From: JALZCH01 sp036387135
GTDB lineage: Bacteria > Acidobacteriota > Blastocatellia > Pyrinomonadales > Pyrinomonadaceae
DNA: 64,000 bases
NCBI GenBank assembly: GCA_036387135.1
Contig: DASVUH010000071.1
Location: 157,797-221,796, forward strand
Direction of reading: 5' to 3'
Shown piece after piece: positions 36,195-45,382 of the stretch. Every line of letters starts with the position of its first letter. Position 1 is the stretch's first letter. The notes under the pieces were generated by a model, which worked only from the letters and a program-made list of their open reading frames with translations, ran no database searches and was not told the origin of the DNA. Position numbers and translations under genes: made by a program.

Positions 36195-36585
36195 AATGAA
36201 AAATTCGAGTATGACGAGAAAATCGCCGAGCGGTCAAGGAAACGCGGCATTGCCTTGACATTGTTAGACTTGGCGTGTACTTTTGAAGTTCTATCTGGTC
36301 ACAACCGACCTTGCCTGGCGTGAATAAAGCACGCAAACGGAGTTTGTTTGAAACCTAATACCTGACTCAGTCCGAGTTTGATTGGCGCACGAACCGTCTC
36401 AACCGGCAACGAAAACGCGCGGCGACGAGCTTTCCATTTATTTTGCCAATTTTAATCCGCGCAGCTATTTATGTTGAACGCGGCGAGCCGGGTATTGGTT
36501 AATCGAGGCGAGACTTGATAGAATCGTGAAAACGGAATTTTATAAAGAGGCGAGAACGTTAAGAAACAACTTGACGCGAATTTGA
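36195..36585. other. Divergent region between phzF-like gene and rpsA
   Basis: It holds the candidate rpsA promoter at 36255-36283 and an implied leader of about 300 nt. There is no strong Shine-Dalgarno in front of the rpsA ATG, which fits the known unusual initiation of S1 mRNAs. No open frame or RNA gene was seen. Confidence 0.45.
36255..36283 (+). promoter_or_regulatory. Candidate rpsA promoter
   Basis: A perfect TTGACA (36255-36260), a 17-bp spacer and TACTTT (36278-36283). Confidence 0.5.
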
Positions 36586-38982
36586 ATGCAGAGCGAAGAA
36601 ACAAAACAAACGGCAGAAGCGACGGCGACCGAACAAGCGGAAGCACCTGCCGCGGAACAAACGAACGATAACAACACGGCAGTCGAAACCCCGGCTGCTT
36701 CAACCCAAGACACAACCGACACGGCGACAAACGAAGCTCCTGCTGCTGCGCCCGCATCGCAGGAAACGGCAACAACCGATGCAGCGCCCGCAGCACCGGA
36801 AGCAGCCGATCCCGCACCCGCGACGGCTGAACAGCCGACAGTTGCCGCGAACGAACAGCCGGCTCAAGCAACAGCAGCGACGGAAACGAGCGCAGCGACG
36901 ACAGGCGCGGACGATCACTCCGGCGGCGAAATGGATTTCGGCGCGATGCTCGAACAATTTGAGCAGGAGCAGGCGCGCTACCGCGAAGGCGATTTAGTCG
37001 AAGGCAAAGTCATCAGCGTCTCAGACCGCGGCGTGGTGATTGATTTCGGCTACAAATCCGAAGGCGTCGTCAAATCGGAAGAGCTGACGGAAAACGGCGA
37101 AGTAACCGTTAAACGGGGCGATACACTTGAAGTCGTTATCAGGCGAATGGATTCGGGCGACGGCACGGCGGAATTATCGCGCTTTGAAGCCGTCAAACGC
37201 CGCACCTGGGACGATCTCGAAAAAGCTTACAACGACGGCACGCCGGTTAAAGGCTTTGTCACCGAGCGCGTCAAAGGCGGTTTGAACGTTGACATCAAAG
37301 GCATCGAGGCGTTTCTGCCCGGTTCACTGGTTGACTCGCGCCCGCCGCGCAATCTCGACGTTTATAAAAATCAGGAAGTCGAAGCGCGCGTGATTAAATT
37401 TAACCGTAAGCGCGCCAATGTCGTGCTGTCGCGCAAGGCTTTGATTGACGAAGTGAACGAAGCGCAAAAAGCGCAAACCTTCGAGCAATTGGGCGAAGGC
37501 TACATCATCGAAGGCACGGTTAAAAGCCTGACTGAATACGGCGCTTTTGTTGATTTGGGCGGAATTGACGGATTGCTCCACGTCACCGATATGACTTGGG
37601 GAAAACTCGACCGACCTTCGGATATGTTCAAACCGGGCGACGAAGTGCAGGTCAAAGTTTTGAAATTCGACCGCGAAAAAGAGCGCGTTTCTCTCGGATT
37701 AAAACAGCTTCAGCCCGATCCCTGGACAAGCATCGAAGAACGCTACCCGATTAACGCGAAGCTGCGCGGCAGAGTTTCGAGCGTGACCGATTACGGCGCT
37801 TTTATCGAGCTTGAACCGGGAGTCGAAGGTCTCGTTCACGTTTCGGAAATGAGCTGGTCGAAACGCGCAAAACATCCGAAAAACATTGTCAAAGTCGACG
37901 ACGAAGTCGAAGTGCAGGTTCTCCGCCTCGATCCGAAAGACCGGCGTGTTTCATTGGGAATGAAACAGGTGATGGCGAATCCGTGGGAGACGATTTACGA
38001 GCGTTTCCGCGTCGGGCAGCAAATTAAAGGTCGTGTTCGCAATCTGACTGAATTCGGCGCGTTTGTCGAATTGGAAGAAGGCGTTGACGGGCTGGTTCAC
38101 GTCACGGACATTTCGCACAAGAAAATCAAGCATCCGAGCGAGGCTTTAAAGAAAAATCAGGAAGTCGAAGCCGTCATCACGCACATTGACGTGGCGGGAC
38201 GCCGGATGTCGCTTTCGATGAAAGATTTGCAGCCTTCGACGTGGGATAAATTCGTCTCCGAGCATAAACCCGGCGATGTTGTTAAGGGCAAAATCTCTCG
38301 CTTTGCCAATTTCGGCGTGTTTGTCGAATTGGCGGAAGAGCTTGAAGGTCTGTGTCACATCTCGGAGCTTTCCGACGAGCGAATCGAAAAACCGGAAAAG
38401 GTTTTTGAAATCGGTCAGGAAATGGAATTCAAAATCCTTCGCATCGAGCCGGACGCACAGAAAATCGGACTTTCGGCGCGCGCCGTCGGCAAAGAAGACG
38501 AGCCGGTAATTGATACGAAATCTTACTCGATGGAAGCCAAAAGCGGAATGGCGAGCTTAGGCGAGCTTGCCAATTTGCGGAATATGTTCGGCGGTGGGTC
38601 ATCTACTCCCGCTGCTGTCGAGCCAAAGGTTGCCGAGCCGGTCGCTGCCGAGACAAACGCTGCTGAAATAAACGCTGCCGAACCAGCCGTTGCGGAATCA
38701 AGCGAGGCTGAATCGGATGTAGCCGGGACAAACACCGGTGAATCGGGTGCTGAGTCAAACGCCGTTGAACCGAATGTTGCCGAATCAACCGCAGACGAAA
38801 CTGGAAACGAAGCTGCTGATGACGCCGGAAGTGAAGTCCAAAGCGAAGCCGGAAATGAAGCTGTACTAAACGACGCCGACAGCGAAGCTGGCAATGAAAC
38901 CGCAAGCGAAGGTGTAAGCGAAGCTGGAAACGAAGTCGAAAACGAAACGCCGAATGCGGCAACGTCCGGCGGCGAGCAGTAA
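36586..38982 (+). CDS. rpsA: 30S ribosomal protein S1 with long low-complexity N- and C-terminal tails
   Basis: The 798-residue protein contains six S1 RNA-binding domains between about residues 135 and 645 (recurring GxVxxxxDYGAFVEL and GLVHVSEMSW motifs). S1 recruits mRNA to the 30S subunit. The first roughly 115 residues are Ala/Glu/Thr rich without predicted structure. The last roughly 120 residues are an acidic Ala/Glu/Asn-rich tail made of degenerate AE-x-N-A and EAGNE units. Typical S1 proteins are about 400-600 residues, so the tails are the unusual part. The gene is followed by a hairpin and then by an HU-type gene. Confidence 0.95.
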   Translation: MQSEETKQTAEATATEQAEAPAAEQTNDNNTAVETPAASTQDTTDTATNEAPAAAPASQETATTDAAPAAPEAADPAPATAEQPTVAANEQPAQATAATETSAATTGADDHSGGEMDFGAMLEQFEQEQARYREGDLVEGKVISVSDRGVVIDFGYKSEGVVKSEELTENGEVTVKRGDTLEVVIRRMDSGDGTAELSRFEAVKRRTWDDLEKAYNDGTPVKGFVTERVKGGLNVDIKGIEAFLPGSLVDSRPPRNLDVYKNQEVEARVIKFNRKRANVVLSRKALIDEVNEAQKAQTFEQLGEGYIIEGTVKSLTEYGAFVDLGGIDGLLHVTDMTWGKLDRPSDMFKPGDEVQVKVLKFDREKERVSLGLKQLQPDPWTSIEERYPINAKLRGRVSSVTDYGAFIELEPGVEGLVHVSEMSWSKRAKHPKNIVKVDDEVEVQVLRLDPKDRRVSLGMKQVMANPWETIYERFRVGQQIKGRVRNLTEFGAFVELEEGVDGLVHVTDISHKKIKHPSEALKKNQEVEAVITHIDVAGRRMSLSMKDLQPSTWDKFVSEHKPGDVVKGKISRFANFGVFVELAEELEGLCHISELSDERIEKPEKVFEIGQEMEFKILRIEPDAQKIGLSARAVGKEDEPVIDTKSYSMEAKSGMASLGELANLRNMFGGGSSTPAAVEPKVAEPVAAETNAAEINAAEPAVAESSEAESDVAGTNTGESGAESNAVEPNVAESTADETGNEAADDAGSEVQSEAGNEAVLNDADSEAGNETASEGVSEAGNEVENETPNAATSGGEQ

Positions 38983-39001
38983 GATTTTCTCTTAGAAAAT
39001 G

Positions 39002-39059
39002 CGGGAGCGAATGTTTTATATTTATCCGAATTCTCTCTTTTCGCTCCCGACACTATTTT
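39002..39059 (+). terminator. Hairpin between rpsA and the HU-type gene
   Basis: cgggagcgaa (39002-39011) pairs with ttcgctcccg (39040-39049), followed by a T-rich stretch. It is a probable terminator with a rather long loop. Confidence 0.6.
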
Positions 39060-39090
39060 TAATATAAGTTTTTATAGCGAGGTTTATTTG

Positions 39091-39393
39091 ATGACAAAAG
39101 CAGATTTGGTCGAAGAAGTGGTCAGCGCCACAGATTTAACGAAAAAGGACGCGGAACGCTTGGTTGAAGTCGTATTCCGCAGTTTGATCGAGGCTTTAAA
39201 CGAAGGCGAAAAAATAGAATTGCGCGGTTTCGGCAGCTTTCGCCTGCGTGAGCGCAATTCGCGCCGCGGTCGCAATCCGAAAACCGGCGAGCCGGTTGAC
39301 ATCCCGGCAAAGCGCGTCGCCTATTTCAAACCCGGCAAAGAGCTGCGCCAGCTTTTAAATATTGACGAAGCAGCACAAGCGGCTGAGAAGTAA
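39091..39393 (+). CDS. HU/IHF-family DNA-binding protein
   Basis: The ATG at 39091 is chosen over the TTG at 39088 because gcgagg lies about 8 bp upstream. The 100-residue product starts MTKADLVEEV and carries the HU/IHF fold with GFGSFRLRERNSRRGRNPKTGEPV, the DNA-embracing arm region. It bends DNA and compacts the nucleoid. The NPKTGE arm sequence is typical. An intergenic inverted repeat starts at its stop codon. Confidence 0.94.
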   Translation: MTKADLVEEVVSATDLTKKDAERLVEVVFRSLIEALNEGEKIELRGFGSFRLRERNSRRGRNPKTGEPVDIPAKRVAYFKPGKELRQLLNIDEAAQAAEK

Positions 39394-39483
39394 ATTACGA
39401 ATTACGAATTAACAATTACGAATTACGGAATACTTTTTAAAATCATTAATTCGTAATTCGTAATTTGAAATTCGTAATTGATT
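39394..39483. repeat. Inverted repeat and 37-bp dispersed repeat, copy 2
   Basis: attacgaattacgaatta (39394-39411) is the exact reverse complement of 39447-39464. The right part belongs to the 37-mer at 39447-39483, which is identical to 9491-9527. The whole would form a long AT-rich hairpin between the HU and HIT genes. Confidence 0.8.
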
Positions 39484-39484
39484 T

Positions 39485-39973
39485 ATGGACGTTTTATTTA
39501 GTCCGTGGAGATACGAATATTTAGCATCGGGCGAGAAATCGCCCGAATCTTTTTGTGTGTTCTGCGATTTGCAAGCTGAAGATGAGCGCGGCGACGCGGA
39601 GAAATTGATCGTTTATCGCGCCCGTTACAATTACATCGTCCTCAATAAATTCCCGTACATCTCCGGTCATCTGTTGATAGTTCCCTTCTCGCACGTTTCC
39701 GATTTAGATCGCGCCGATAAAGAAACGACGGACGAATTGATGGATTTAACCAAACGCTGTCAAACCGTTTTGCGGGCGGCTTACAATCCGCAAGGCTTTA
39801 ATCTCGGAATGAATCTCGGAAAAGCCGCAGGCGCGGGCGTCGCCGGACACATTCACCTTCACATTATGCCGCGCTGGTTCGGCGATACGAATTTTACAAC
39901 CACAGTCGGCGAAACCCGCGTAATTCCCGAAGATTTAACGACGACTTATCAGAAGCTGCGAGACAAATTCTGA
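39485..39973 (+). CDS. HIT-family nucleotide hydrolase/transferase
   Basis: The 162-residue protein ends its HIT domain with the histidine triad HIHLHIMPR (about residues 120-128) preceded by NLGKAAGAGVAGH. The N-terminus has CVFCDL, probably half of a zinc site. It resembles AP4A phosphorylase-like HIT proteins (SPWRYEYL start), which cleave dinucleoside polyphosphates or AMP conjugates. The exact substrate is not determinable. It lies directly after the repeat element downstream of HU. Confidence 0.9.
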   Translation: MDVLFSPWRYEYLASGEKSPESFCVFCDLQAEDERGDAEKLIVYRARYNYIVLNKFPYISGHLLIVPFSHVSDLDRADKETTDELMDLTKRCQTVLRAAYNPQGFNLGMNLGKAAGAGVAGHIHLHIMPRWFGDTNFTTTVGETRVIPEDLTTTYQKLRDKF

Positions 39974-40166
39974 TTTAATTCACGCACGAAATCACTTTCC
40001 AAAGCCGCTTCCGTTTCTTTATTTCCTTCCATAAGTAAAAAATTAATTGACAAAACCGTACGAATCGGTAAATCTTTTTTTCATTGTTTCCAAAATAACG
40101 AAATAAAACGCTCGCCGATGCTGTTTTGAGACGAGCCAAAGGAAAAGACGAAATTTCAGGAGAAAA

Positions 40167-40562
40167 ATGATGAAAAAATTAAGTATTTTGATGATTATCA
40201 GTTTGTTTGCAGCTTTTTTGATCGCGTGCGGCGGTAAATCCGACGCTGACATTCAAAAGGATGTTCAAACCAGAGTTAAAGCTAAAGCGCCAAATGTCAC
40301 TGTATCATCGGTTAAGGACGGTGTTGTAACTTTAGGTGGATACGTCACGACACCAGAGGAAAAAAGTGCTGCCGTCGCAGCAGCAAATGGTGAAGGAGTT
40401 AAAAAGGTCGATGATTTCAACATTCAAACTCGTCCCGCTCCGACGCCAATGATGCCCGCCGCTACGCCGATGATGTCTCCAATGATGTCGCCCGGTGGGA
40501 GACCCGGCGCGAGTCCAATGAATTCCCCGGCGCGTCCCGGAACAAGCCCCGCGAGAAGATAA
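40167..40562 (+). CDS. BON-domain lipoprotein with Met/Pro-rich tail
   Basis: The 131-residue protein has a signal peptide with lipobox FLIAC, a single BON domain (about residues 27-90; DIQKDVQTRVKA, VKDGVVTLGGYV, GVKKVDDFNIQT) and a C-terminal tail of PMM/SPM and RPG repeats. BON domains bind phospholipid or support envelope stability, often under osmotic stress. A Shine-Dalgarno (aggaga) precedes two adjacent ATG codons. The gene has its own strong terminator. Confidence 0.85.
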   Translation: MMKKLSILMIISLFAAFLIACGGKSDADIQKDVQTRVKAKAPNVTVSSVKDGVVTLGGYVTTPEEKSAAVAAANGEGVKKVDDFNIQTRPAPTPMMPAATPMMSPMMSPGGRPGASPMNSPARPGTSPARR

Positions 40563-40582
40563 AACTTTTTCACGGAACACTA

Positions 40583-40618
40583 AAAAAGCCTGCACTGATT
40601 CCAGCGCAGGCTTTTTTA
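40583..40618. terminator. Bidirectional rho-independent terminator
   Basis: aaaaaagcctgc (40583-40594) pairs exactly with gcaggctttttt (40607-40618). It lies between the convergent BON lipoprotein and BlaR1-like genes. Confidence 0.9.
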
Positions 40619-40635
40619 AATTAGCCGTTGGAACA

Positions 40636-42714
40636 TTAAGGCTTTTCATCAGGCGGAGCCGGCGGTGATGGCGGCTTGGGTAGAGGCGGAGGCGGTACAT
40701 TTTTAACATTTCCGTGTTCCCAGGCATCCGTTATAGATTTGCTGACTTCCGGTTCCTCACGCAGTTTTTTGCCTTGCGCTAATTGCCAGCGTTCAAACCA
40801 CGAAATTCCAGATTTCACGCCCGCGAAACTCTCTGCCGACAGATATGCGTCATCCGATTGCGCTTCGTCCATCGAAACAAAAGCGTAGCCTTGATTTTCG
40901 AGCATTCCGAACAATTCGTCAGCCGTGTCGGCGACGAGCCGGCTCGGAGTCAAAACCATTGTTTGCGGAATCTGGCGATTGAACATCTCCTGCGAATACG
41001 CTTCGTAATGCCGGAGCATTTTCGCCATATAATCGAGAAATTCGCGGCGAATCTCCTTCATCGTGTTCAAATCGTTGTCTTTGCGCGCCGCGTCGTAGAC
41101 GAAAGAATACATCCATTCCTGATTGTCGAAAGTGTATTTCACCGACCGCAAACCGCGTGCGGCGAGCCAGTTTTCAAAACGCTCTTTGTCCTCATTCGTT
41201 TTGCCGGTGTTCAAATAAGGATAACTGAAATAGCGAAGCTGCTGGTTTTTCTCGCCCAGAATCTTTTTCGCAATCGCTTCGTTTTTCTCCACATTAGCGG
41301 CGTAATCGTCAAACGGCGTGTTGTTAAACCAGATGTGTTTGTAACCGCCGATGCCGACTTCAAAACCGGCGTCGCGCCAGTTGCGGACGATTTCCGCGCG
41401 AACCGGATAAAGCTTGCTGCCGTCCGAAATTGCCGCGCCGACTAAAAATCCGATTGCCGGAACGCGGTGTTTTTTGAGCTTTTCGATCAGAAGCTGCGCT
41501 GTCGCAAACGAGTCGTGCGGCGGATTTTCAGAACGATCTACGGGCGGGATCGAGACAAAGCCGATTGCCATTCGTTTGTCGGCTTTTTTGCTTTGAGCAT
41601 TGACAGCAACTTCGTTTTTGCCCCAAAATGCAGTTAGCAAAAACGCCGAGATAAGCACAAAAGCCAGTCCTGCCGACCAAAGCGAATTGGCGCGAGTGCT
41701 CGTCTCGGTTTCTTTTTGTAAAATTCTTTGAATTCTTTTCATTAAATTTCCTCCGTTTGCCGCAAGTGAAAGCTGCGGCGCGTTTTGTTTCGCCGTTTGA
41801 CGAAACTGTTCCAGATTTGCGAGCGCGCGGGCATAAGCAAGCGGCTCGCCGTAAAATCGAACGACCAGATCGTCGCAGACAAACTCGCGCTCGCGCCGAA
41901 TCTCACGCGAAATCCACCACACGCACGGATGATAAAAAAGCAGAATCTCAACCAACGTTTGCAGAAAATTAACCAGAAAATCCGCGCGCCGAACGTGCAT
42001 CAATTCGTGGACAATAATCGCTTCCAATTGCGCGGGCGTAACTCCGAAAAAAGCGCCGCTCGGAATCAAAACCACGGGTTTGAGCCAGCCGACGACGACC
42101 GGCGCGACGACTTGCGCCGATTCGAGCAGTTTTGCTTTTGCCGAAACTCCGATCTGACCGCACAAACGCGCAAATTGTCGCTGCCATTCCGAGCTTGGTT
42201 CGGCGATTCTTTTTGTTTTCAAATTGTGCAGACGCCACAAACCGCCGCCGGTTCGCGCGGCAAAAAACAAAACTCCAGCCAGCCAGAACCAGACCAAAAC
42301 AGGCAAATTCGGGACAAAGTAATTTTCAAAATGCATTTGGAGATTTTCAAAAGAATAAATCGGCGGAGAATTAGCTATCGTTTCCGATTCGTTTTTTTCA
42401 ATCACCGCCAAATTGCCGTCTGGAATCGGCTTTTTAACCGTAATCTTCTTGCCGTCTGTTTTTGCGGCAAAAGCGTTTGCAGTCGTTTCCGCAGGCGCAT
42501 TTGTGAACCAGACAAAAGTAGCGGCGGGCAAACAGAGCGTTAAAAACAAAGCCGCGCAGGCGAGCAAATAACGGAAATTCGAGGTTGCGTTACGCGCTGC
42601 TTTTAATCCGAGAAAACAGAGCGCGGCGATTGCCGAAATCTGCCAGAGCGAATGCGCCAGCGTCCAGCCGAGATTTTCGACGAGCGACGAATTGATTAAA
42701 AATTCAAAATTCAT
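40636..42714 (-). CDS. BlaR1-type M56 membrane protease fused to a polysaccharide-deacetylase-like domain
   Basis: The 692-residue protein has an N-terminal multi-helix region and an M56 zinc protease domain with HELMH (about residues 237-241) between helices 3 and 4, ending with a further helix near 350. The extracellular part (about 380-660) resembles the NodB/polysaccharide-deacetylase fold, but the metal-binding TFDD motif and the first histidine of the H-x3-H motif are not conserved (GIGGYKHIWF). It may therefore bind, and not cleave, a cell-wall glycan. In BlaR1 the outer domain senses beta-lactam and the protease inactivates the repressor BlaI; here the sensor differs. It overlaps the BlaI gene by 4 bp. 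A proline-rich tail ends it. Confidence 0.88.
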   Translation of the reverse strand: MNFEFLINSSLVENLGWTLAHSLWQISAIAALCFLGLKAARNATSNFRYLLACAALFLTLCLPAATFVWFTNAPAETTANAFAAKTDGKKITVKKPIPDGNLAVIEKNESETIANSPPIYSFENLQMHFENYFVPNLPVLVWFWLAGVLFFAARTGGGLWRLHNLKTKRIAEPSSEWQRQFARLCGQIGVSAKAKLLESAQVVAPVVVGWLKPVVLIPSGAFFGVTPAQLEAIIVHELMHVRRADFLVNFLQTLVEILLFYHPCVWWISREIRREREFVCDDLVVRFYGEPLAYARALANLEQFRQTAKQNAPQLSLAANGGNLMKRIQRILQKETETSTRANSLWSAGLAFVLISAFLLTAFWGKNEVAVNAQSKKADKRMAIGFVSIPPVDRSENPPHDSFATAQLLIEKLKKHRVPAIGFLVGAAISDGSKLYPVRAEIVRNWRDAGFEVGIGGYKHIWFNNTPFDDYAANVEKNEAIAKKILGEKNQQLRYFSYPYLNTGKTNEDKERFENWLAARGLRSVKYTFDNQEWMYSFVYDAARKDNDLNTMKEIRREFLDYMAKMLRHYEAYSQEMFNRQIPQTMVLTPSRLVADTADELFGMLENQGYAFVSMDEAQSDDAYLSAESFAGVKSGISWFERWQLAQGKKLREEPEVSKSITDAWEHGNVKNVPPPPLPKPPSPPAPPDEKP

Positions 42715-43100
42715 TTTTCCCGTCCTTCCGCTTCGTCCAGCATCTGCCTGATTTGCGCCAGTTCTTTATCGCTTGCGGGTTTGGTTTCCAAAACGCGCAT
42801 CACGAGCTGCGCCGCCGAACCGCCGAAAACCCGGTCGAGCAAATCTTCGGCAAAAGTTCGTTCTGTCGCCGCCTGCTCGATTTTCGCTCGATAAACGTGC
42901 GCTTTTTGCTCGGTTTCGCGCTCGACCAGGCTTTTCTCGGTCATAATTTGCAGCGTTTTTAAAACCGTCGTGTAAGCGGTCGGTCGTCGGTCGTTGATGA
43001 CTTCGTGGACTTCTCTGACGGTTGCAGTTTCGCGCTGCCAGAGAATCGTCAGAATCTCCAATTCGGCTTCAGTCGGTTTTTGAATGTATTGTCTTGGCAT
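42711..43100 (-). CDS. BlaI/MecI-family transcriptional repressor
   Basis: The 129-residue protein has the BlaI winged-helix N-terminus (EAELEILTILWQRETATVREVHEVINDRRPTAYTTVLKTLQIMTEKSLVERE) and a C-terminal dimerisation helix region. It should repress its own operon until the adjacent M56 protease destroys it. A palindromic candidate operator lies 27 bp upstream. It overlaps the protease gene by 4 bp. Confidence 0.94.
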   Translation of the reverse strand: MPRQYIQKPTEAELEILTILWQRETATVREVHEVINDRRPTAYTTVLKTLQIMTEKSLVERETEQKAHVYRAKIEQAATERTFAEDLLDRVFGGSAAQLVMRVLETKPASDKELAQIRQMLDEAEGREK

Positions 43101-43126
43101 AACTCGGATTACCTACGAAGACCTTA

Positions 43127-43144
43127 ATACGAAACCATTCGTAT
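43127..43144. promoter_or_regulatory. Candidate BlaI operator
   Basis: The inverted repeat ATACGA-N6-TCGTAT lies 27 bp upstream of the blaI ATG. A related half-site, ctacgaag, lies at 43113-43120. The sequence differs from the staphylococcal operator, so the assignment rests on symmetry and position. Confidence 0.5.
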
Positions 43145-43177
43145 GTCAATACCCAAATCAAATTTAAGATAAACTCG

Positions 43178-43247
43178 AACAGGGATAAAGGAGATAACAA
43201 GGATAAAAGTTTGATTAAATTTATCTTTTATCTCCTTTATCCCTGTT
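43178..43247. terminator. Hairpin downstream of the SLC13 gene
   Basis: aacagggataaaggagata (43178-43196) is the exact reverse complement of 43229-43247. It lies after the stop of the minus-strand permease and before the blaI promoter. Confidence 0.65.
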
Positions 43248-43258
43248 AATTTTCTCTT

Positions 43259-45052
43259 TCATTTTGTAAAACTCCAGAAAATCGGGACGAGCCACATTAC
43301 GATAAAGAAAACGGCGATTGTCAGAATCGTGCCTACTTTGACGAAATCGAAAAACCTGTATCGTCCGGGCGTGTAGATAAGAACGCAGGCGGGTTCGAGC
43401 GGTGTGATAAAAGAACAAGAAGCGGCGTAAGTGACCGCAACTGCAAAAGTGCGCGGATTTAATCCAAGCGCGACTGCCGACTGCACCGCTACGGGCAAAA
43501 CGACAAGCGCGGCTGCCTGATTCGACATCGGCTGCGTCAGCGCAACGGTCAGGGCAAAGAATCCGGCGAGCAAGGCAAATGCGCCGTATTGACCGAAATA
43601 GACGTTAATCATTCCGGCGAGATATTTGTCCGCGCCGGTTTTTTCCATCGCCGTTCCAAACGAAATCATACAGGCGATGAGAACAATCAAACGCCAATCA
43701 ATCAGCGAGTAAAGCTCTTCGTAACGTATGGTTTGCGTCGCCAGCAAGATCAGCGAGCCGATGAGGACGGCGATGGCGAGCGGAACTTCGACGTTCAAGA
43801 AGTATTTTGAAAGCGAGAGAAGCAAAAACGTGCCGAAAGCGAGCAAAGCCCATTTTCGTTTTTCCGTGCGCCGCTCGCGATTTGAGACTTCTTCAAGCAA
43901 AATTACTTGTCCGTCAACTACAAGCGGCTCGATAACCTCGCGTTTTCCCTGCACGAGCAAAACGTCGCCGAAACGCAGCGGAATCTGGCTGAGCTTTTCC
44001 AGGAATGTCGAACGATGTCGGCTGACGGCTAAAACCGTCAAGCCGAACCGCTGCCGTAAATTCAAATTTTTGAGCGTGCGCCCGACAAACTGCGAGCCGC
44101 GCATTACCATTACCTCAAAAAGCTCTATGTCGCCGCCCTCTAAATAATTGTCATTGAGCTTAAAATCCGGTTTGATTTCAAGCCCGGCTTGCGCCTTGAT
44201 TTGCAAAATATCGCTGATTTTGCCTTCGACAATGAGCAAATCGCCCGCTTCGATGCGTTCCTGCGCGCCCGGAGCAAGGCGTTGATGCCCGCCGCGAATA
44301 ATTCCAATGACGTTTAAAACGTATTCGGTATAAAAATTAGCTTCAGTCAGCGTTTTGCCGACGACTTTGGATTCGGGCAAAACCAGAAGCTCGGAAATAT
44401 AATCGCGAATTTGATATTGCTCGGTGATTGACTCTGCATTCGTTGTCCGCGGAACGAGAAAACGCCCGACAAACAACATATAAAACAGCCCGATTCCGAC
44501 AATAGCCAGACCGACCGGAGTTAACTCAAACATCGAAAGCGGCTGCATTCCGTAGCGCGACATTGCGCCGGAGACCGCCAGATTCGTCGAAGTTCCGATG
44601 AGCGTACAGGTTCCGCCCAAAATCGCGCCGAAAGCGAGCGGCATTAACAGTTTTGAAGGCGCGACTTTTGCGCGTTCGGCAAGTCCCATCACGACCGGAA
44701 CGAACATCGCGGTCGTCGTCGTATTTTTCAAAACCGAGGCGCAGAGCGCGGCGACAACCATTATCAAAATCGTCAGCAAAAACTCGTTGCTTCCCGCGAT
44801 TCGATGAAGTCTGCGCCCGACCTCATCAACGATTCCGGTTTTGACCAGCCCGCCGGTCAAAATAAAAAGCCCGGCAATCGTGATGATAATGTCGTTGCCA
44901 AAACCGGCAACGCCTTCCTGAATCGTCAAAACGCCGGTCATAACCAAACCGATGACGAGCAAAATAGCGACAATATCAACCGGAATCTTCTCTAGCGCAA
45001 AGAGAATTACGGCGACCAGCAACAAAATCAATGTGACGGCAATAGGATTCAT
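43259..45052 (-). CDS. SLC13/DASS-family permease with two RCK_C domains
   Basis: The ATG at 45052 is preferred to the TTG at 45073. The 597-residue protein has 10-12 membrane helices, interrupted by a cytoplasmic region (about residues 210-370) holding two TrkA-C-like regulatory domains (KTLTEANF...LLIVEG and RTLKNLNLRQRFG...VLLVQG). Motifs typical of divalent anion symporters include LKNTTTTAMFVPV and TLIGTSTNLAVSG in the first half and TQPMSNQAAALVVLP in the second. The substrate is likely sulfate, phosphate or dicarboxylate, which is not resolvable. It is monocistronic. Confidence 0.9.
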   Translation of the reverse strand: MNPIAVTLILLLVAVILFALEKIPVDIVAILLVIGLVMTGVLTIQEGVAGFGNDIIITIAGLFILTGGLVKTGIVDEVGRRLHRIAGSNEFLLTILIMVVAALCASVLKNTTTTAMFVPVVMGLAERAKVAPSKLLMPLAFGAILGGTCTLIGTSTNLAVSGAMSRYGMQPLSMFELTPVGLAIVGIGLFYMLFVGRFLVPRTTNAESITEQYQIRDYISELLVLPESKVVGKTLTEANFYTEYVLNVIGIIRGGHQRLAPGAQERIEAGDLLIVEGKISDILQIKAQAGLEIKPDFKLNDNYLEGGDIELFEVMVMRGSQFVGRTLKNLNLRQRFGLTVLAVSRHRSTFLEKLSQIPLRFGDVLLVQGKREVIEPLVVDGQVILLEEVSNRERRTEKRKWALLAFGTFLLLSLSKYFLNVEVPLAIAVLIGSLILLATQTIRYEELYSLIDWRLIVLIACMISFGTAMEKTGADKYLAGMINVYFGQYGAFALLAGFFALTVALTQPMSNQAAALVVLPVAVQSAVALGLNPRTFAVAVTYAASCSFITPLEPACVLIYTPGRYRFFDFVKVGTILTIAVFFIVMWLVPIFWSFTK

Positions 45053-45073
45053 TTTTATTTCAGTTTGAAACAA

Positions 45074-45382
45074 GTAAACAGCGAAAAAGCGGCTAGGTCA
45101 ACTGTTTTTTGACCTCTTCCTTGATTTTAAAAAAGAATAGCGCCGCATTGTTCGATATTTGCCGCTTATCGTGAAAAAATAATAAAAGAATTTAGGGTTT
45201 ATTGGCGTAACTGACGCAGAAATTGTAAAGCTTTTGTAACTATGATGAGGAAAAACGATTTACAGAGTTTCATTCCAAACACGCGATTTCGAGGCTGCCG
45301 ATACCGGCTTTGCGTTTAGCGTTTTATCGAATTTTGCGCTTGCCTCCAAACGCGGATGCCCGGTTGTTGATGCAAAATAGAA
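45074..45382. other. Intergenic region upstream of the SLC13 gene
   Basis: It contains the inverted repeat aggtcaa-N7-ttgacct (45095-45115) close to the permease start, a possible operator. The rest is AT-rich with no open frame or RNA seen. Confidence 0.4.

Noticed and set aside
41785..42543. Antisense open frame of 252 codons inside the BlaR1-like gene
   Set aside because: The composition is Arg/Asn/Gln rich and unlike a protein family, and it overlaps a well-supported gene completely.
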